Assembly: GCA_001839685.1 (NCBI GenBank)
Contig: MLAK01000628.1
Location: 25,033 to 89,032, forward strand
Direction: 5' to 3'
Source of the DNA: Tritrichomonas foetus
Lineage: Eukaryota; Parabasalia; Tritrichomonadida; Tritrichomonadidae
DNA: 64,000 nucleotides
The notes under the pieces are model-generated. The model had not been told where the DNA came from, ran no database searches, and saw only the letters and a program-made list of their open reading frames with translations. Positions 18,664-29,398 of this stretch are shown in pieces. The position numbers and the translations under genes are program-made. Position 1 is the first letter of the stretch; each line of letters opens with the position of its first letter.

Positions 18664-18850
18664 TTAAGGATCAACTCAAGTGAAGTGATCATTTGAGAGA
18701 GGGGGTTTTCCTACAAAAAGTCGATTTTTTTCTGAGCATTTGATAAGAAAGGGTCCCTTTGGGTATTTGACCTAAAGGCTAAATGTGAGTATATGTCCAG
18801 ATTTGAATAAAAAAATTCTATCGTAAAGAAAAAATGATGCGCTTTGAAAT
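18664..18850 (+). repeat. Dispersed structured repeat, copy 1
   Basis: It matches 19891-20067 closely along almost its whole length, including AGTGAAGTGATCATTTGAGA, AAGTCGATTTTT, GATAAGAAAGGGTCCCTTTG and TGCGCTTTGAAAT. It is the more eroded copy: the palindrome perfect in copy 2 (ATTTGACCT/AGGTCAAAT) has here become ATTTGACCTAAAGGctAAAT. It is probably a relic of a non-autonomous mobile element. Confidence 0.85.
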
Positions 18851-19872
18851 ATTTTACATTTATATTCAAAAAAGAAATAGATATATTATAAAAACAGAAA
18901 ATGAAAGCGAAAATGAAAACATCAATAAAGGAAGACTCTAGTGTATTTATGTACCGTGAATTAACCGAAATTTAAGAGAATTCTGAAATGATGGATTGAT
19001 TGTATGAAATATTGAAAACATAGAAAGATGAAAATAGATAAAAGTTGTGTTATAAGATAAATTTAGAAATAAGTAAATATAGAGACGAATAAAATAAAAT
19101 CCCAGAAATTTAGAACATTCTTAATTAGAGAAACCATATTGGAGACAAACCAGACGAATTAGCATTATGGAAAAACTCAAATTGATTCCTATATATATCA
19201 ATGAGTCCTAAAAATTCAGTAATAACCCAAATTGTAAGAAATGAATATATAAATTCATAATTTCAACCCCATATTCATTCATTACTCGTATCAACAATTT
19301 CTTTCGCAAATAATTAATTCCATCTTAAGCAAATAATCTTTTTCTCTTCAACTATCTTTCTATTCATAATGATTGGAATGTAGAATATTTATAAAAATAA
19401 AAAATATGGCTTCATATTTCAATCGAACTTTGTCTTTTTCATCAATAATGCATGTTTTTCCATTGTGCCATTTTCAATTGATCGTCTCATATATTATTCA
19501 CAAATTTAAACTTATTTTGAGTAACTGGGATTTACTTTTCCTCCCGGATAGCTCTCTTCTTCCTTTTTCCAAATCTCTCTGAATGATTTTCGTTTCATAT
19601 AACAACTTTTCCCATTTTCATCATTTTTTCAACGTTTTTGTTATCTATCTCTGAGTCTATTTTTCATGAAGTATTGTGACGATAGAAAAAATGAATCATG
19701 ATTCAAAGAAAATGTTATGATATTTTTTTGAATTATTAAATGTTATTATTAAATAGATTTTATTCAAATTATTCTATGTATTAATACGAAAAGTTGTTAT
19801 AATAAACGCGCATTTAATACAAAAAGCACGTTGCAAAATCACACTTTTTCCCTCAAAAAGCTGATTTGTCAA
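18851..19872. other. Non-coding stretch between repeat copies
   Basis: About 1 kb of AT-rich sequence with many stops in all frames. The 69-codon frame at 19373-19582 has no recognisable pattern. I see no RNA gene. Confidence 0.5.
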
Positions 19873-20067
19873 CACTTCACTGGAGTTTATCCTTAAGGAT
19901 CAATTCCAGTGAAGTGATCATTTGAGAGAAGGGGTTTACCTACAAAAAGTCGATTTTTCCCTGAGCATTTGATAAGAAAGGGTCCCTTTGAGTATTTGAC
20001 CTAAAGGTCAAATGTGAGTATTCCTAAAAAATTCTATCGTAAATAGAAAATAATGCGCTTTGAAATC
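19873..20067 (+). repeat. Dispersed structured repeat, copy 2
   Basis: This copy contains three palindromes in a row: CACTTCACTGGA (19873-19884) with TCCAGTGAAGTG (19905-19916), exact over 12 bases; AAAGGGTCCCTTT around 19978-19990; and ATTTGACCT (19994-20002) with AGGTCAAAT (20005-20013). It aligns with 18664-18850 in the same orientation. Hairpin-rich repeats of this size are typical of MITE-like elements, but I see no target-site duplication. Confidence 0.85.
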
Positions 20068-20174
20068 ATGTGAGGATATATTAATCCCAATCTCCATATT
20101 ATTTCCATAATTTTGATTTAATTCAGGCTCTTCCTTCTGCTCTTTAATTTGCTTTAAAATATAGTTTTAATTTA

Positions 20175-20435
20175 TTAACAGCTTTGGTTTTGATCTTGCT
20201 GTGTAGTCGAATTGAATAAAATGTCATGAAAAGACAAGTTAAGGAGTTGAGTAAAGTTGCTTGCCTTCTCCTCAGAGACTCTTCTATTCATTAATAAATT
20301 GCGATTGGCTTGAAAATTGTCATTTATAATATCTTCAATTTGATGATTAATTTCATACTCTTGATTTTCATTACATTCATTTTGATTAATGATATTTGCC
20401 TTATCCTCAATGTTGACACTAATACCTATTTTTAA
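20175..20435 (-). pseudogene. Coding relic without start codon
   Basis: On the minus strand 86 codons are open to a TAA. The residues are gene-like rather than AT noise (for example NIEDKANIINQNECNENQEY, RRVSEEKASNFTQLLNLSFH). No ATG is placed to start it and the frame closes upstream with TAA, so it is a fragment. I do not recognise the family. It lies just beside the broken zinc-finger ORF and may belong to the same mobile element. Confidence 0.4.
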
Positions 20436-20586
20436 TTAGCATGCCAGATGAGTATTTAGGTTTTCGTCTTCTTTCAGTATGTTTAAATATAACTGAGGTT
20501 AAAGTGTTCAAATATTCGATAAACTACTCAAAGTTATCGGGATTTTCTCGAATAACATTCAATAATGGATTCGCATTCGGGAAATA

Positions 20587-21462
20587 ATGGCCTATTTCTT
20601 GATCAGTTGCAAAAAAAAAACCTATTCACACCCTGCATTGTACTATGAAATTAATGTTATTGATGATGCATCAAATATGTTAGATACTCATAATATTAAA
20701 TACAAAGATAATGAAATCTTCGCAAATGATAAATACTTAAAATTAAGAAATCAAACAAATAATCAAACCTTTAATCAGACATTAAATCAAACACAAGATC
20801 AAACTCAAAATCAAACACATAATCAATTTTAAAGTCAATCACAAGATCAATCAAATAGTAGTAGCAACTCAGCTGGAGATGGTGATGGTAACGGTGATCA
20901 AAATAACTATAATAATAATTACTCTAAATTTATTTCTCCGTTGCATCCTAGTCTCGCTAATATCTTAAAAAATGCTAGGGATAAATTAGTTGAAGTTGCT
21001 ACTACAGAAAATTTAATTGATCTCATTGATGATCATTGAGCTAGTGAAGAAAGGTTAGAGATTGATCTGAAAGATGATTTACTGATAGCTATCATTAAAT
21101 CACAACTATTCCCTTCAGTTGGAAAATTTGGTTGCCCAGTCTTCCCTTGCAGATTCAAAAGAAGAACTACAACACAACGTAAGCAGCATTTATGTGAAAC
21201 ACACAACATAAATTAATTGGATGAATTTACAGATTCTGAAGCAAGATTAATGATTAACAAATTTTTATATAATGAATATAACTTTAAAATAGAAAATCAA
21301 ATTGTTTATCAGTCCTTTTGTTTGATCAAAGATTGCAATTGTGTATGTGAAACTAGAATAGCTTTCACAACTCATTTAGACACTCATAAAGGGTTGCCAC
21401 AATATGTCGCGAACTTTGGACAAATTTTAGGGTCAAATTATCTTTTGTGTACAGAACAATAA
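20587..21462 (+). pseudogene. Broken zinc-finger ORF with three in-frame stops
   Basis: One reading frame runs for ~290 codons and is broken only by TAA (20830), TGA (21037) and TAA (21214), with coding-like residues on both sides of each. It has an N/Q/T-rich repeat part (NQTLNQTQDQTQNQT), then a conserved-looking part with two zinc-finger-like units: CPVFPC...HLCETH before the last stop and CLIKDC...HLDTH after it. Paired C2H2-like fingers are common at the front of some non-LTR retroelement ORFs, so an element origin is possible but unproven. A single uninterrupted phase suggests point-mutation decay. Confidence 0.65.
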
Positions 21463-22249
21463 AGAAATTGTTTCAATTTCTATGTCTTGTTCATGGATTT
21501 TATAAAAATCAGTTGTTAATTTGCTGTTTTCTTGTGATAATTCTTTGATCGGACGGGAAGAGCATGATTCGAGGGGTATCAATTTATTTCTGCCTTTTCT
21601 TTTCATGAGAACATAATTAAATGTGCAATCTCAATTTTTAAACATATCTTTCATGAATAATGAGACTGAAAATTAGACTTTATTCCTTTTTCTGATACTG
21701 ATAAACTGAAAAGTTCTAATTAGAAATTTAGAATAATTTAAAGTGATTGATTTTGTCTATAACCCTAATTGGATGATAGATAAAATTCATATAGCAAAAA
21801 GAAAAAAAATCATTTCTATATTAAAACTTTACCCTGTAAATCCAGAAAGAAGTACTTTATAAAAGATGTTTTACCATAAGCCCAGTATAAATCTTTCGAA
21901 ATACATTATTTTCGTTTCGATTTATTTTCTCAAGATAAAGAATAGGATATCTTTAGTAAAATATATAATAAATATGCACAATTAGATAATTTTTTTTGAA
22001 AAAATAGGAACGTTAAAGCAGAAAAAAACACTGAGTCATTTAATCTCTGACGTATTTTTCTACTTTGACGTTCCCCAAAAGAAAGGAAGAAAGAGAATTA
22101 ATAATAATCGCAATCAGCATTAAAAATGAATATATAAATAAGAAATAGTAATTAAGCTTAACATCAGTATATTATTAATTTTGGAAGCTAGTTTTGCATA
22201 TTCAGTCGAAAATTAATGGATATTGCCAGTTCTTACTTTCCTTCTGTTC
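21463..22249. other. Non-coding AT-rich stretch
   Basis: About 790 bases with stops in every frame. No RNA gene or repeat was recognised. Confidence 0.5.
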
Positions 22250-22480
22250 TTTTATATAATGGGTTCCCCAGTACGTTGATCCAGGCATGACTGGGAGATT
22301 ATTGTACTGTGAATCCATGATAGTTTCCACTCTACCTAAAAATTATGGGATCGGTTTAAATCTACTGCATTCTAAATTTTCACTACTTCATGTTTAATTG
22401 TTTCTGTTTGACTCATACCTAAAAGTTCCTCTCCTTTTTCTCCATTACCATCAGGTAGATAGCACTGTGCAATTTCCTCT
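22250..22480 (-). pseudogene. Short coding relic, minus strand
   Basis: On the minus strand, from about 22480 downwards, the frame reads EEIAQCYLPDGNGEKGEELL and continues to a TAG, then shows further coding-like pieces broken by stops. I do not recognise it. It sits between a T-homopolymer and non-coding sequence, and next to the mariner-type fragment on the same strand. Confidence 0.3.
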
Positions 22481-22485
22481 GTATT

Positions 22486-22486
<1 letters not shown>

Positions 22487-22519
<33 letters not shown>
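22487..22519. repeat. 33-base T homopolymer
   Basis: An uninterrupted run of 33 T on the + strand (poly-A on the minus strand). It lies between two minus-strand relics. It could be a slippage-prone tract or the tail of an old retroposed copy. Confidence 0.85.
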
Positions 22520-22520
<1 letters not shown>

Positions 22521-22739
22521 AAGAGTTTCAGACTTTTTTTCCCATAATTGACATTCTGTTTAGCTGGTATCTAAAAAATGAAGTGACAATAATGATTGAA
22601 TTAGCTATCAATCTAATTGAAAGTTTTCTACTTCTTCATATTATTCAATTGAGCGTAAAATATAAAATAGTTCCAGATCGATCAGAAAAAATATTCGAAA
22701 GTGCGCCCGTTTCACATTGTTTTTCATTTTAATATTAAA

Positions 22740-23130
22740 TGATCTGGAGAATCAACAACCATGCCTTTAACTTATTCTTTTATGGTACCAAAGAGGAAAA
22801 AGTCAGATGGCGCCAATTCAAGGGAATAGGCAAGATGAGGTACGGAATCAAGTTTATTTTCCTTCATAAACTTTTTGACTACTTTATCATCATGAATCAA
22901 TAATCTGTCAAGATTATTTCCTTGCTAAAAATTCAATATTTTTGTCATGATAAAGGAAATATAATAAAGTATTGTAAATCTTTCTTTGTGTAGTAGAACA
23001 TCGATCAAAACTATTCCATATGAGTTCAAAAAAATTGTAACCAGAAATTTTGTGACTTGAAACTTTCAACCCTGGGCTTTGAATAACAGGAATTTCAGCA
23101 TCAACAGGAAATCTGATTCTCAAAAAATTC
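22740..23130 (-). pseudogene. Mariner/Tc1-type transposase fragment
   Basis: The minus strand from ~22915 down reads NLDRLLIHDDKVVKKFMKEN and then HLAYSLELAPSDFFLFGTIK before a stop. The segment 'P.LAYS.ELAPSDFFLFG..K' is the well-known C-terminal catalytic block of mariner-type (DD34D-like) transposases, where the last aspartate is the D of PSDFF. Upstream, at 22914-23123, a frame-shifted piece (SPGLKVSSHKISGYNFFELI) may be the preceding part. At least one frameshift and one stop show that it is dead. Mariner elements are known from Trichomonas. Confidence 0.75.
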
Positions 23131-24234
23131 TTTTTTTAATCTTTTGGCCTTTTGTGAATTTCATTAATTCTTTTATTTCATTTTTTGAGGGCTTGATTGA
23201 ACACATCGGCTCCATTTTTCCTAATATTTCAATAATTTATTTATTTTCTTTTGCTTCATCTTTTTTTTCCCCCTTCCCCTTTTCTCTTTTTCCTTTTCTA
23301 TTATTATTTCATCTTCAAAAAATGTCGAATTAATGAATACCATTTTTATATCTAAAATCATTCCTGAATCGATTATCAATCAAGATTAGAACCTTCAAAT
23401 CCCTATATTGCAGAATGTTGTTTAAATAGGTCGACTGCTGCGATTTGTTGATCGAGTTAAACCTAGAACCGAAATCTCAAAGTTGATTATTGCTATTCGC
23501 CCTTTTTGGTTACATATTCCAGAAACCAAGCATTATTTATGTTCAGAAAGTGATCTTTGGCATCATTATGACAGCAATAATAAGAATATACTTATTCATT
23601 GTGAAAAAGATACTGAGGAAAGAGTTGATTCAATTAAAACCAATTAATTTACACTTTTCTTCTATTCGACTGCACAGCGTCGTTTTTTCTTTTTTTGAAA
23701 ATTCCTTCGATTTTGAAATTGTAAAATTTTGCCAATTCATGAAACCCAATTTCTTACAGATGTCCAGATAACAATCAATCAGATACTTATAAAATTATCT
23801 AAAATTTTATATCTTAGTGCGAATATTGATAAGATGACAATTCATACGAAAAAGTTCTTGGGAATTTGCGCTCAAACTCACTACTCGTAGTATCTTATTG
23901 AATTTGTGAGGCTACATAGGAAAAACATAAACTGAGTCATTCTCTCACTTCATTATTATATCGGCTATCCCATAAGATAGATATATGAAGTGGTGAGAGC
24001 CTAAATATGTGAAAGAATGCGAAATTTAATTTTATGATGGCTTTGCTGATCATTTCCCAAAGGAGCTTTTTTGGATTCTGATCATCAATGTATATATCCT
24101 CCAATTGAAAACATATTTTCCTTTTTTTTTACGCGCTCCTCCAAACGAAAAAGGAAGGCAGATATCAAAGCTTATTAACCAATGTCTCCAATATTGTGAA
24201 AGTTATACAATATGGACTGGGTTTCGAGATTTGT
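23131..24234. other. Repeat-derived non-coding stretch with imperfect palindrome
   Basis: No intact gene. A + strand piece near 23480-23645 reads RPFWLHIPETKHYLCSESDL and ends in TAA; it may be another element relic. An imperfect palindrome CTCTCACTTCAT (23942-23953) / ATGAAGTGgtGAGAG (23985-23999) is present. Confidence 0.4.
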
Positions 24235-24525
24235 CTAAAGTGAGAGAGATATGAATGACATTATAAAGTATGACTTTATGAAAGCATTACTGAATAAAAA
24301 AAGAAAACTAGAACATAAAACATTTATACCCCAAAACTTTATCCATTTAGGATTTAACTTAACACCGACACCTAAACAATTTCATATATGAATTTTATTG
24401 ATTTTTTCGAAAATGCTTTCATATATGAAAGGGTTATTTGTCAAAAATAAACTTGATTTATTTTTTTATTTATTTTTTATTCATAAAGTCATACTTTATA
24501 ATGTTAATTCAATAATTCTCTCTAA
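24235..24525. mobile_element. MITE-like element with 24-bp perfect terminal inverted repeats
   Basis: CATTATAAAGTATGACTTTATGAA in two parts (24259-24282) is the exact reverse complement of 24480-24503. Similarity continues outward on both sides with mismatches: GAGAGAGATATGAATGA on the left versus the complement of TTAATTCAATAATTCTCTC on the right. An inner pair, GAAAGCATT (24280-24288) and AATGCTTTC (24411-24419), is also inverted. There is no transposase inside. I see no clear target-site duplication. Confidence 0.7.
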
Positions 24526-25249
24526 CATGAATTCAATAATTTCTAAATTTAACCTGATCATATTCATATTAATTATGAAATCTAACTATTTTTCCATAAA
24601 GATATATTATGTTTCCTCGTATATTGATGACATAAAATATGAAATAATATATTGAAAGGATTTTGTTGTTAGGTACTCCTCAATTAAAAACCAAAAACAT
24701 TTGCATTTGTTTTCCAAATTGAATTTTCTATCGGTTTTATTTTTCAAAATGATATTTTTTTATCGAAATTGAATTATTTTGTTTTGATATTGAGTTAATA
24801 CTGCTTTAATTGCTAGAATCTGTTCATCTTGATTTGAAGATTTGGTTACAATATCTACGAATTTATTTATATGAAGCAAAAGTTGTGAGATGACGTTTAT
24901 ATAACAAGAAGATGCTTTATAACTGGGATTCCAGTATAATCTATTTGTATATTAATACTTTGTAATTGAGATCGAAATATACATGATGGAAATGGGTGAT
25001 AGAAAGCTGCTCTTGTTCTGATTTGATTGACTTTGATTTGATTGATTTGGATGGAAAGTAGAGAAATTACTGTTCATATATAACTTTTTAATTTGTTAGA
25101 AACGATGAAACTCCTTTGAATATTTGATCCATGTATTCATTAATATATTATATTCTCTTTTCTATTTTTATCAATAAATAATTGTTTCATATCAATCATT
25201 TCAGTTTGACCTATATACATAGTTTTTTGGAAGGCATATTGGTTTGGAA
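24526..25249. other. Non-coding AT-rich stretch
   Basis: About 720 bases with no supported coding or RNA signal. A short repeat (TTTGATTTGATTGA-like) lies near 25022-25045. Confidence 0.45.
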
Positions 25250-25670
25250 GGAAATTAGAAAATGACGCGCATTTATTTTTTTTTTTTTGTTGTTGTGTTA
25301 ATTTAATGGCATCTTCTTCTATGACAGCACATTCAAACCATCGTCTTCTAATGACCTTATTTGATTTAAAATTGTATTTCTGGGAAATTCATCGCTCGAA
25401 TGAATTACCAAAATAATAATAAGTTTTATCATTAAAGTATCTTTTAACCTGGCCAAAGAAGTTTTCTGAATTAATTGTACTAATTTTCCCGACTGAATAA
25501 GAATAGGGAATATTTTGTAATATGATAATTACCGATGAAAAATAGTTTGCAAGATGAATACAAGCTTTTTTATTATAAAAAGCAATAAATTTTTTAGAAG
25601 CAATTATGTTATTACAATACAATGTATTGTAGTTAAATATAGTGAACAATGATATATAACTTATTTTCAA
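25250..25670 (-). pseudogene. C-terminal relic of a DDE-type transposase
   Basis: The minus-strand frame from 25670 contains ISTINSENFFGQVKRYFND, then an in-frame stop, then QKYNFKSNKVIRRRWFECAV and a lysine-rich end. The pattern 'ST..SENFFG..RR/KR' followed by a 'KYN' block resembles the C-terminal part of a transposase family that is abundant in trichomonads. I know this only from memory, not from a search. It would be the end of a second copy of the element at 26-28.6 kb, in the opposite direction. Confidence 0.4.
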
Positions 25671-25992
25671 TCTTTTTATTCATGTTAATAATTTACAACA
25701 TGATAATAAATTAATAGAAGCGCATGGAATCAAATACAAAAAAATAAATAATCTTCGTCTAAAAACCTTTTGTAAAATGTTATCTGAAAATAATAAATAA
25801 GAGAAATAATCATCCATCGCATTTAACGAGTTACTCGACCATATATAGCTTGGCATTGTGCTATGGTATTAGAGAAATGTTTTTTAAGGCATTGATTCTT
25901 TCGAATAAAAATTTTTTAAGGATACGATTCCATATTTTGCTAAATACTTCTTAATTCTCTTGAGAATATGAACCGGATCATTTGGAGTCATG
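25671..25992. other. Non-coding AT-rich stretch
   Basis: About 320 bases of AT-rich sequence without coding signal in any frame. Confidence 0.45.
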
Positions 25993-28635
25993 ATGCAATC
26001 ACCGAGTTTTAATAATGTAGAACTTTTTCGAAAATTTCTTGAATACTACTTACAAACAGAAAAAATACAAAAAACTCTTTGGTGAGCAGGCTGACCTATT
26101 GGTTTAATTTTTAATTTAACTTATAAGAAATGAATCATATCTAAAATAATTAGGATTTAGGGTAAGCGATCCTTTATAATAGAAAACCACGGTTTTTGAA
26201 ATTATTATTTTTTCTATCCTTTATAATCATTAAACTTCAAAATGACATAATATTTATTATATTTAAATATAATTATGATTATCTCATAAAATATGAATCA
26301 AAATAATAATTTTTTACTCGAAAAAAAAAATAGGATATATAATTGCCTATATGTAAGGTGACCATTCTGTTGAGCACTTTTATGTGCATATATTATTAGG
26401 TTATCTAGTATGTAATGATGCAGTGTTTTTCTTTTTTCGAGATACTTATCCTGCCATAAGAAAAAGTTCATTCAAAAATATCTTTATGCGATTTTCAGTG
26501 ATGATTACTCATTTCAACTTTATTTATCAAAAAGAAAGGATTTTGAAGCTTCTTATATGAATAAATTATTTGATGAACGCTGTTCAATGCAAGCTTGCTC
26601 ATGCAAGAGAGGTCAAAACCTATCAGGAGACAATTACAAAACTCCAAAACGAAATGAAAACGTTACGAATGGAAATGGGTCGATTAAATCACGACAACAT
26701 CTCCGCTTTACATACAATTTCGACTAACCACCAAAGAATGTCTCCTATACTCAAAGGCATTGTCGCAAACTCTTCAAAGGCTCTAAATGGATTTAGATAC
26801 CACCCAGAAACCATGGTGTTTGCATATGATATACAGTCTCATTCAGCTTCTGGATATGAGATTCTACGAAATCAAATACGTTTTCCATTAGTTTAAACTC
26901 TCCATACCCAATTTAAAGAAGAGCTATCATCCATTCAGAATGATTTAGTCGATTTAGCAAAAATATCTAATATATGCCACCAATATCGTTCATCACAAAA
27001 TTTAAATTCACAATATTTCATTCAACCCAATTTATCCGTTGATGCTCTATGTTTTAAACCATATGTCATAGTTGATGAAACAGGGAAAGTAACATGGCTT
27101 AAAAATGTTAAGGAAGTTGATAATCAAACTCTATATAATTGACAATGTGACATTACAAAATTTGAATCTTTTTTGAAAAGAATATTCAAAACACAATATC
27201 ATCGGCTTTTGTTTGTCAAGTCCAGCCGTTGAATCCCACTTTACCTAATTTTATCATTCACATTGAAACGGCAGTCAATTGGAAAGCATCCGACATTCAA
27301 ATAGAACAATTAGACTATTTAAAAAGAAAATTAAAAATTCGTATTTGGTAATTTCATCTTTTTAATTCGATAGAGACAAAGCATATTCTTCATTTCATTG
27401 GCAATATTTCAATCAATACATCAATAGCATTATTATTGAAGCATCGTTTCTTAATGAATAAATATTACATTTTATTAAAATAATTTCAGATCCGCTTCAT
27501 TGTCTTAAAAGAATTAGACATAGATAGTTAATTATTCTTGATGGAACTAATATAATATTTGTTTCCAGACAACTAGTAAAATAGATTTACATTTAATCAT
27601 GTCTCAGTTACAATATCAATATATTACTTTTAATAATTATTAAATAACCAAAATGCATGACTCGCATCCCTTAAAATTATTTTCAATTAAGTCGCTGCAT
27701 ATTCTATTAGAAAAAAATAATATCCCTGGAACGACGTTTTTTTTTCCTTTATCATTAATTGCGACATCAATAAATTCCTTTCTTAATTCAGATCGTTTTT
27801 ATGATTTTATGGAAATTACATTTCATTTTATATTATTTTATTATCGAAATTTTCAAGAGTATTATCCAAAAAGGTTAAATATTTCTCAATATAAAAACGT
27901 ATCCAAACCAACAATGATTATATTGGATGAGTAACTAATTTTAGAAATATTAAATTCTTTATTTTCAATATTATCAACATTGGCTTTGAATGATGGAATA
28001 TTTAATATAGAAAACTTATTTTCATCGCCATACATTTGGAAAGACAAAGATGAGGTCTAAATATTTTCTAACTTTTTATCTTTAACACGAAGTATGGCTG
28101 TCGATGAACTATTACTCACAAAGAGAATTAGTTATGGAAAAAAAAAGCAAAAAAAGAAAAACTTATTCCAAATTCATTGTGGATTTTCTAAAGATAATTA
28201 TAGTCTCTATTTTTCCGATCTAATCACAACATTGCATTAGCGTTTGTAAATATTTTCGAAATAGAAAATACCGAAACAATTAACAACAAAGAACAAATAG
28301 TGAATACATTTATTAACCAACTTTTCTCGATGAATCTAATCATAAAATCCTTTGAAAAACGTTTAACTTCTAACAAAGTTTCAATAGGTGTGTAAAACTG
28401 TTCACAGAGTAAAGCTTTATGTTCATCAAAGCATGTTTATCATAGTTCTATGGGATGTGACATTAAGGATAGAATTAATAAAATATTGGGACATTGTGTA
28501 AAAAAAGATGAATTAGTTTTGATAGCGAAAAACGTGACAGAACAGTCTCGAATTCCCATTCAAAGAGAAGATTTACAAACTATTTCCTCTATTATTATGT
28601 GTTGTTCAACGAATTGGGAGATTATTGGTCCATAA
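25993..28635 (+). pseudogene. Decayed DDE-type transposase, + strand
   Basis: A chain of coding pieces in changing frames. 25993-26130 starts MQSPSFNNVELFRKFLEYYL with two stops. 26573-27232 is one frame with stops at 26894, 27140 and 27230, and includes YHPETMVFAYDIQSHSASGY, a pattern like the helical region before many transposase cores. 27205-27351 continues with NPTLPNFIIHIET. 27366-27530 has FDRDKAYSSFHW and then ISDPLHCLKRIRH, which fit 'FDGD.AY' and 'SDPLHLLKRIR' catalytic-core motifs. 27653-27934 starts MHDSHPLKLFSI. 28450-28635 is the last piece. At least three frame changes and seven stops leave it non-functional. The family assignment is from pattern memory. Confidence 0.6.
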
Positions 28636-29398
28636 TTATTGAATTTGTCATATGCTCAAAATGAATATATTTTTCATACAAAGTGATAGTAAATTTTAAA
28701 ACTTATAAATTATTTTACATTACAATGGGACTTTTTTGGATATCGAGAAATCATTTTTTTCATCAGTTATCTGAGCGTGAGTGAATTTTGAAGTTTCATT
28801 GAGTTGGTTAATGAATACTTGGTTAACTATCTTTCAAAAAAAAAAACGAATAATTTCATATTACAAGACATATAAACCCATTCTAAAAAGTCTTATTTTA
28901 ACTAAACATAGCTAATATTTTTTCATTTTTATTAAAACATTTTCTTATCAATATATTATTATTTACAATACCTAAAGAATACCTCCAGTGCTGATTTTTA
29001 TTATGGAAATTTTTGTGTTCGAAAAACTGTTTGGGAGATGTAGTGAGAACAACTCTGTTATCTTTCTAATTTACTATAGTACTGAAAAGTACAATTATTA
29101 TTAAATTTAATATAGTGACAAATTTTGGTTGGTTTGTAAACTATTCAAATGTAAAAATTTGAGAGAAAAAAAATCGGTTAAGATTCGTTTCGAAAACATT
29201 GGAAAGCAAATCGAAACATTTTGAAAGCTTTTCGAAAAATATTTTAATTTCTTATATAAACCTTTGAAATACTGAAATTCTATTTCGAAACACTAAGAAA
29301 ACCAATTCGAAAACGACTATATATATATAAATAATCAAAAAATGGGGATAAAACATTTATAAAACACAACTAGTTAAAACATACAAACAATAAAAACA
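28636..29398. other. Non-coding stretch with TTCGAAA motif cluster
   Basis: No gene seen. Between about 29185 and 29315 the motif TTCGAAA or ATCGAAA recurs five times at irregular spacing, followed by an AT-dinucleotide tract. It is probably an eroded repeat. Confidence 0.45.

Noticed and set aside
22484..22732. 82-codon frame starting in a T homopolymer
   Set aside because: The start is a poly-phenylalanine artefact and the rest runs antisense to transposon relics.
24398..24655. 85-codon frame in the MITE-like element
   Set aside because: AT-rich hydrophobic residues, partly within an inverted repeat.
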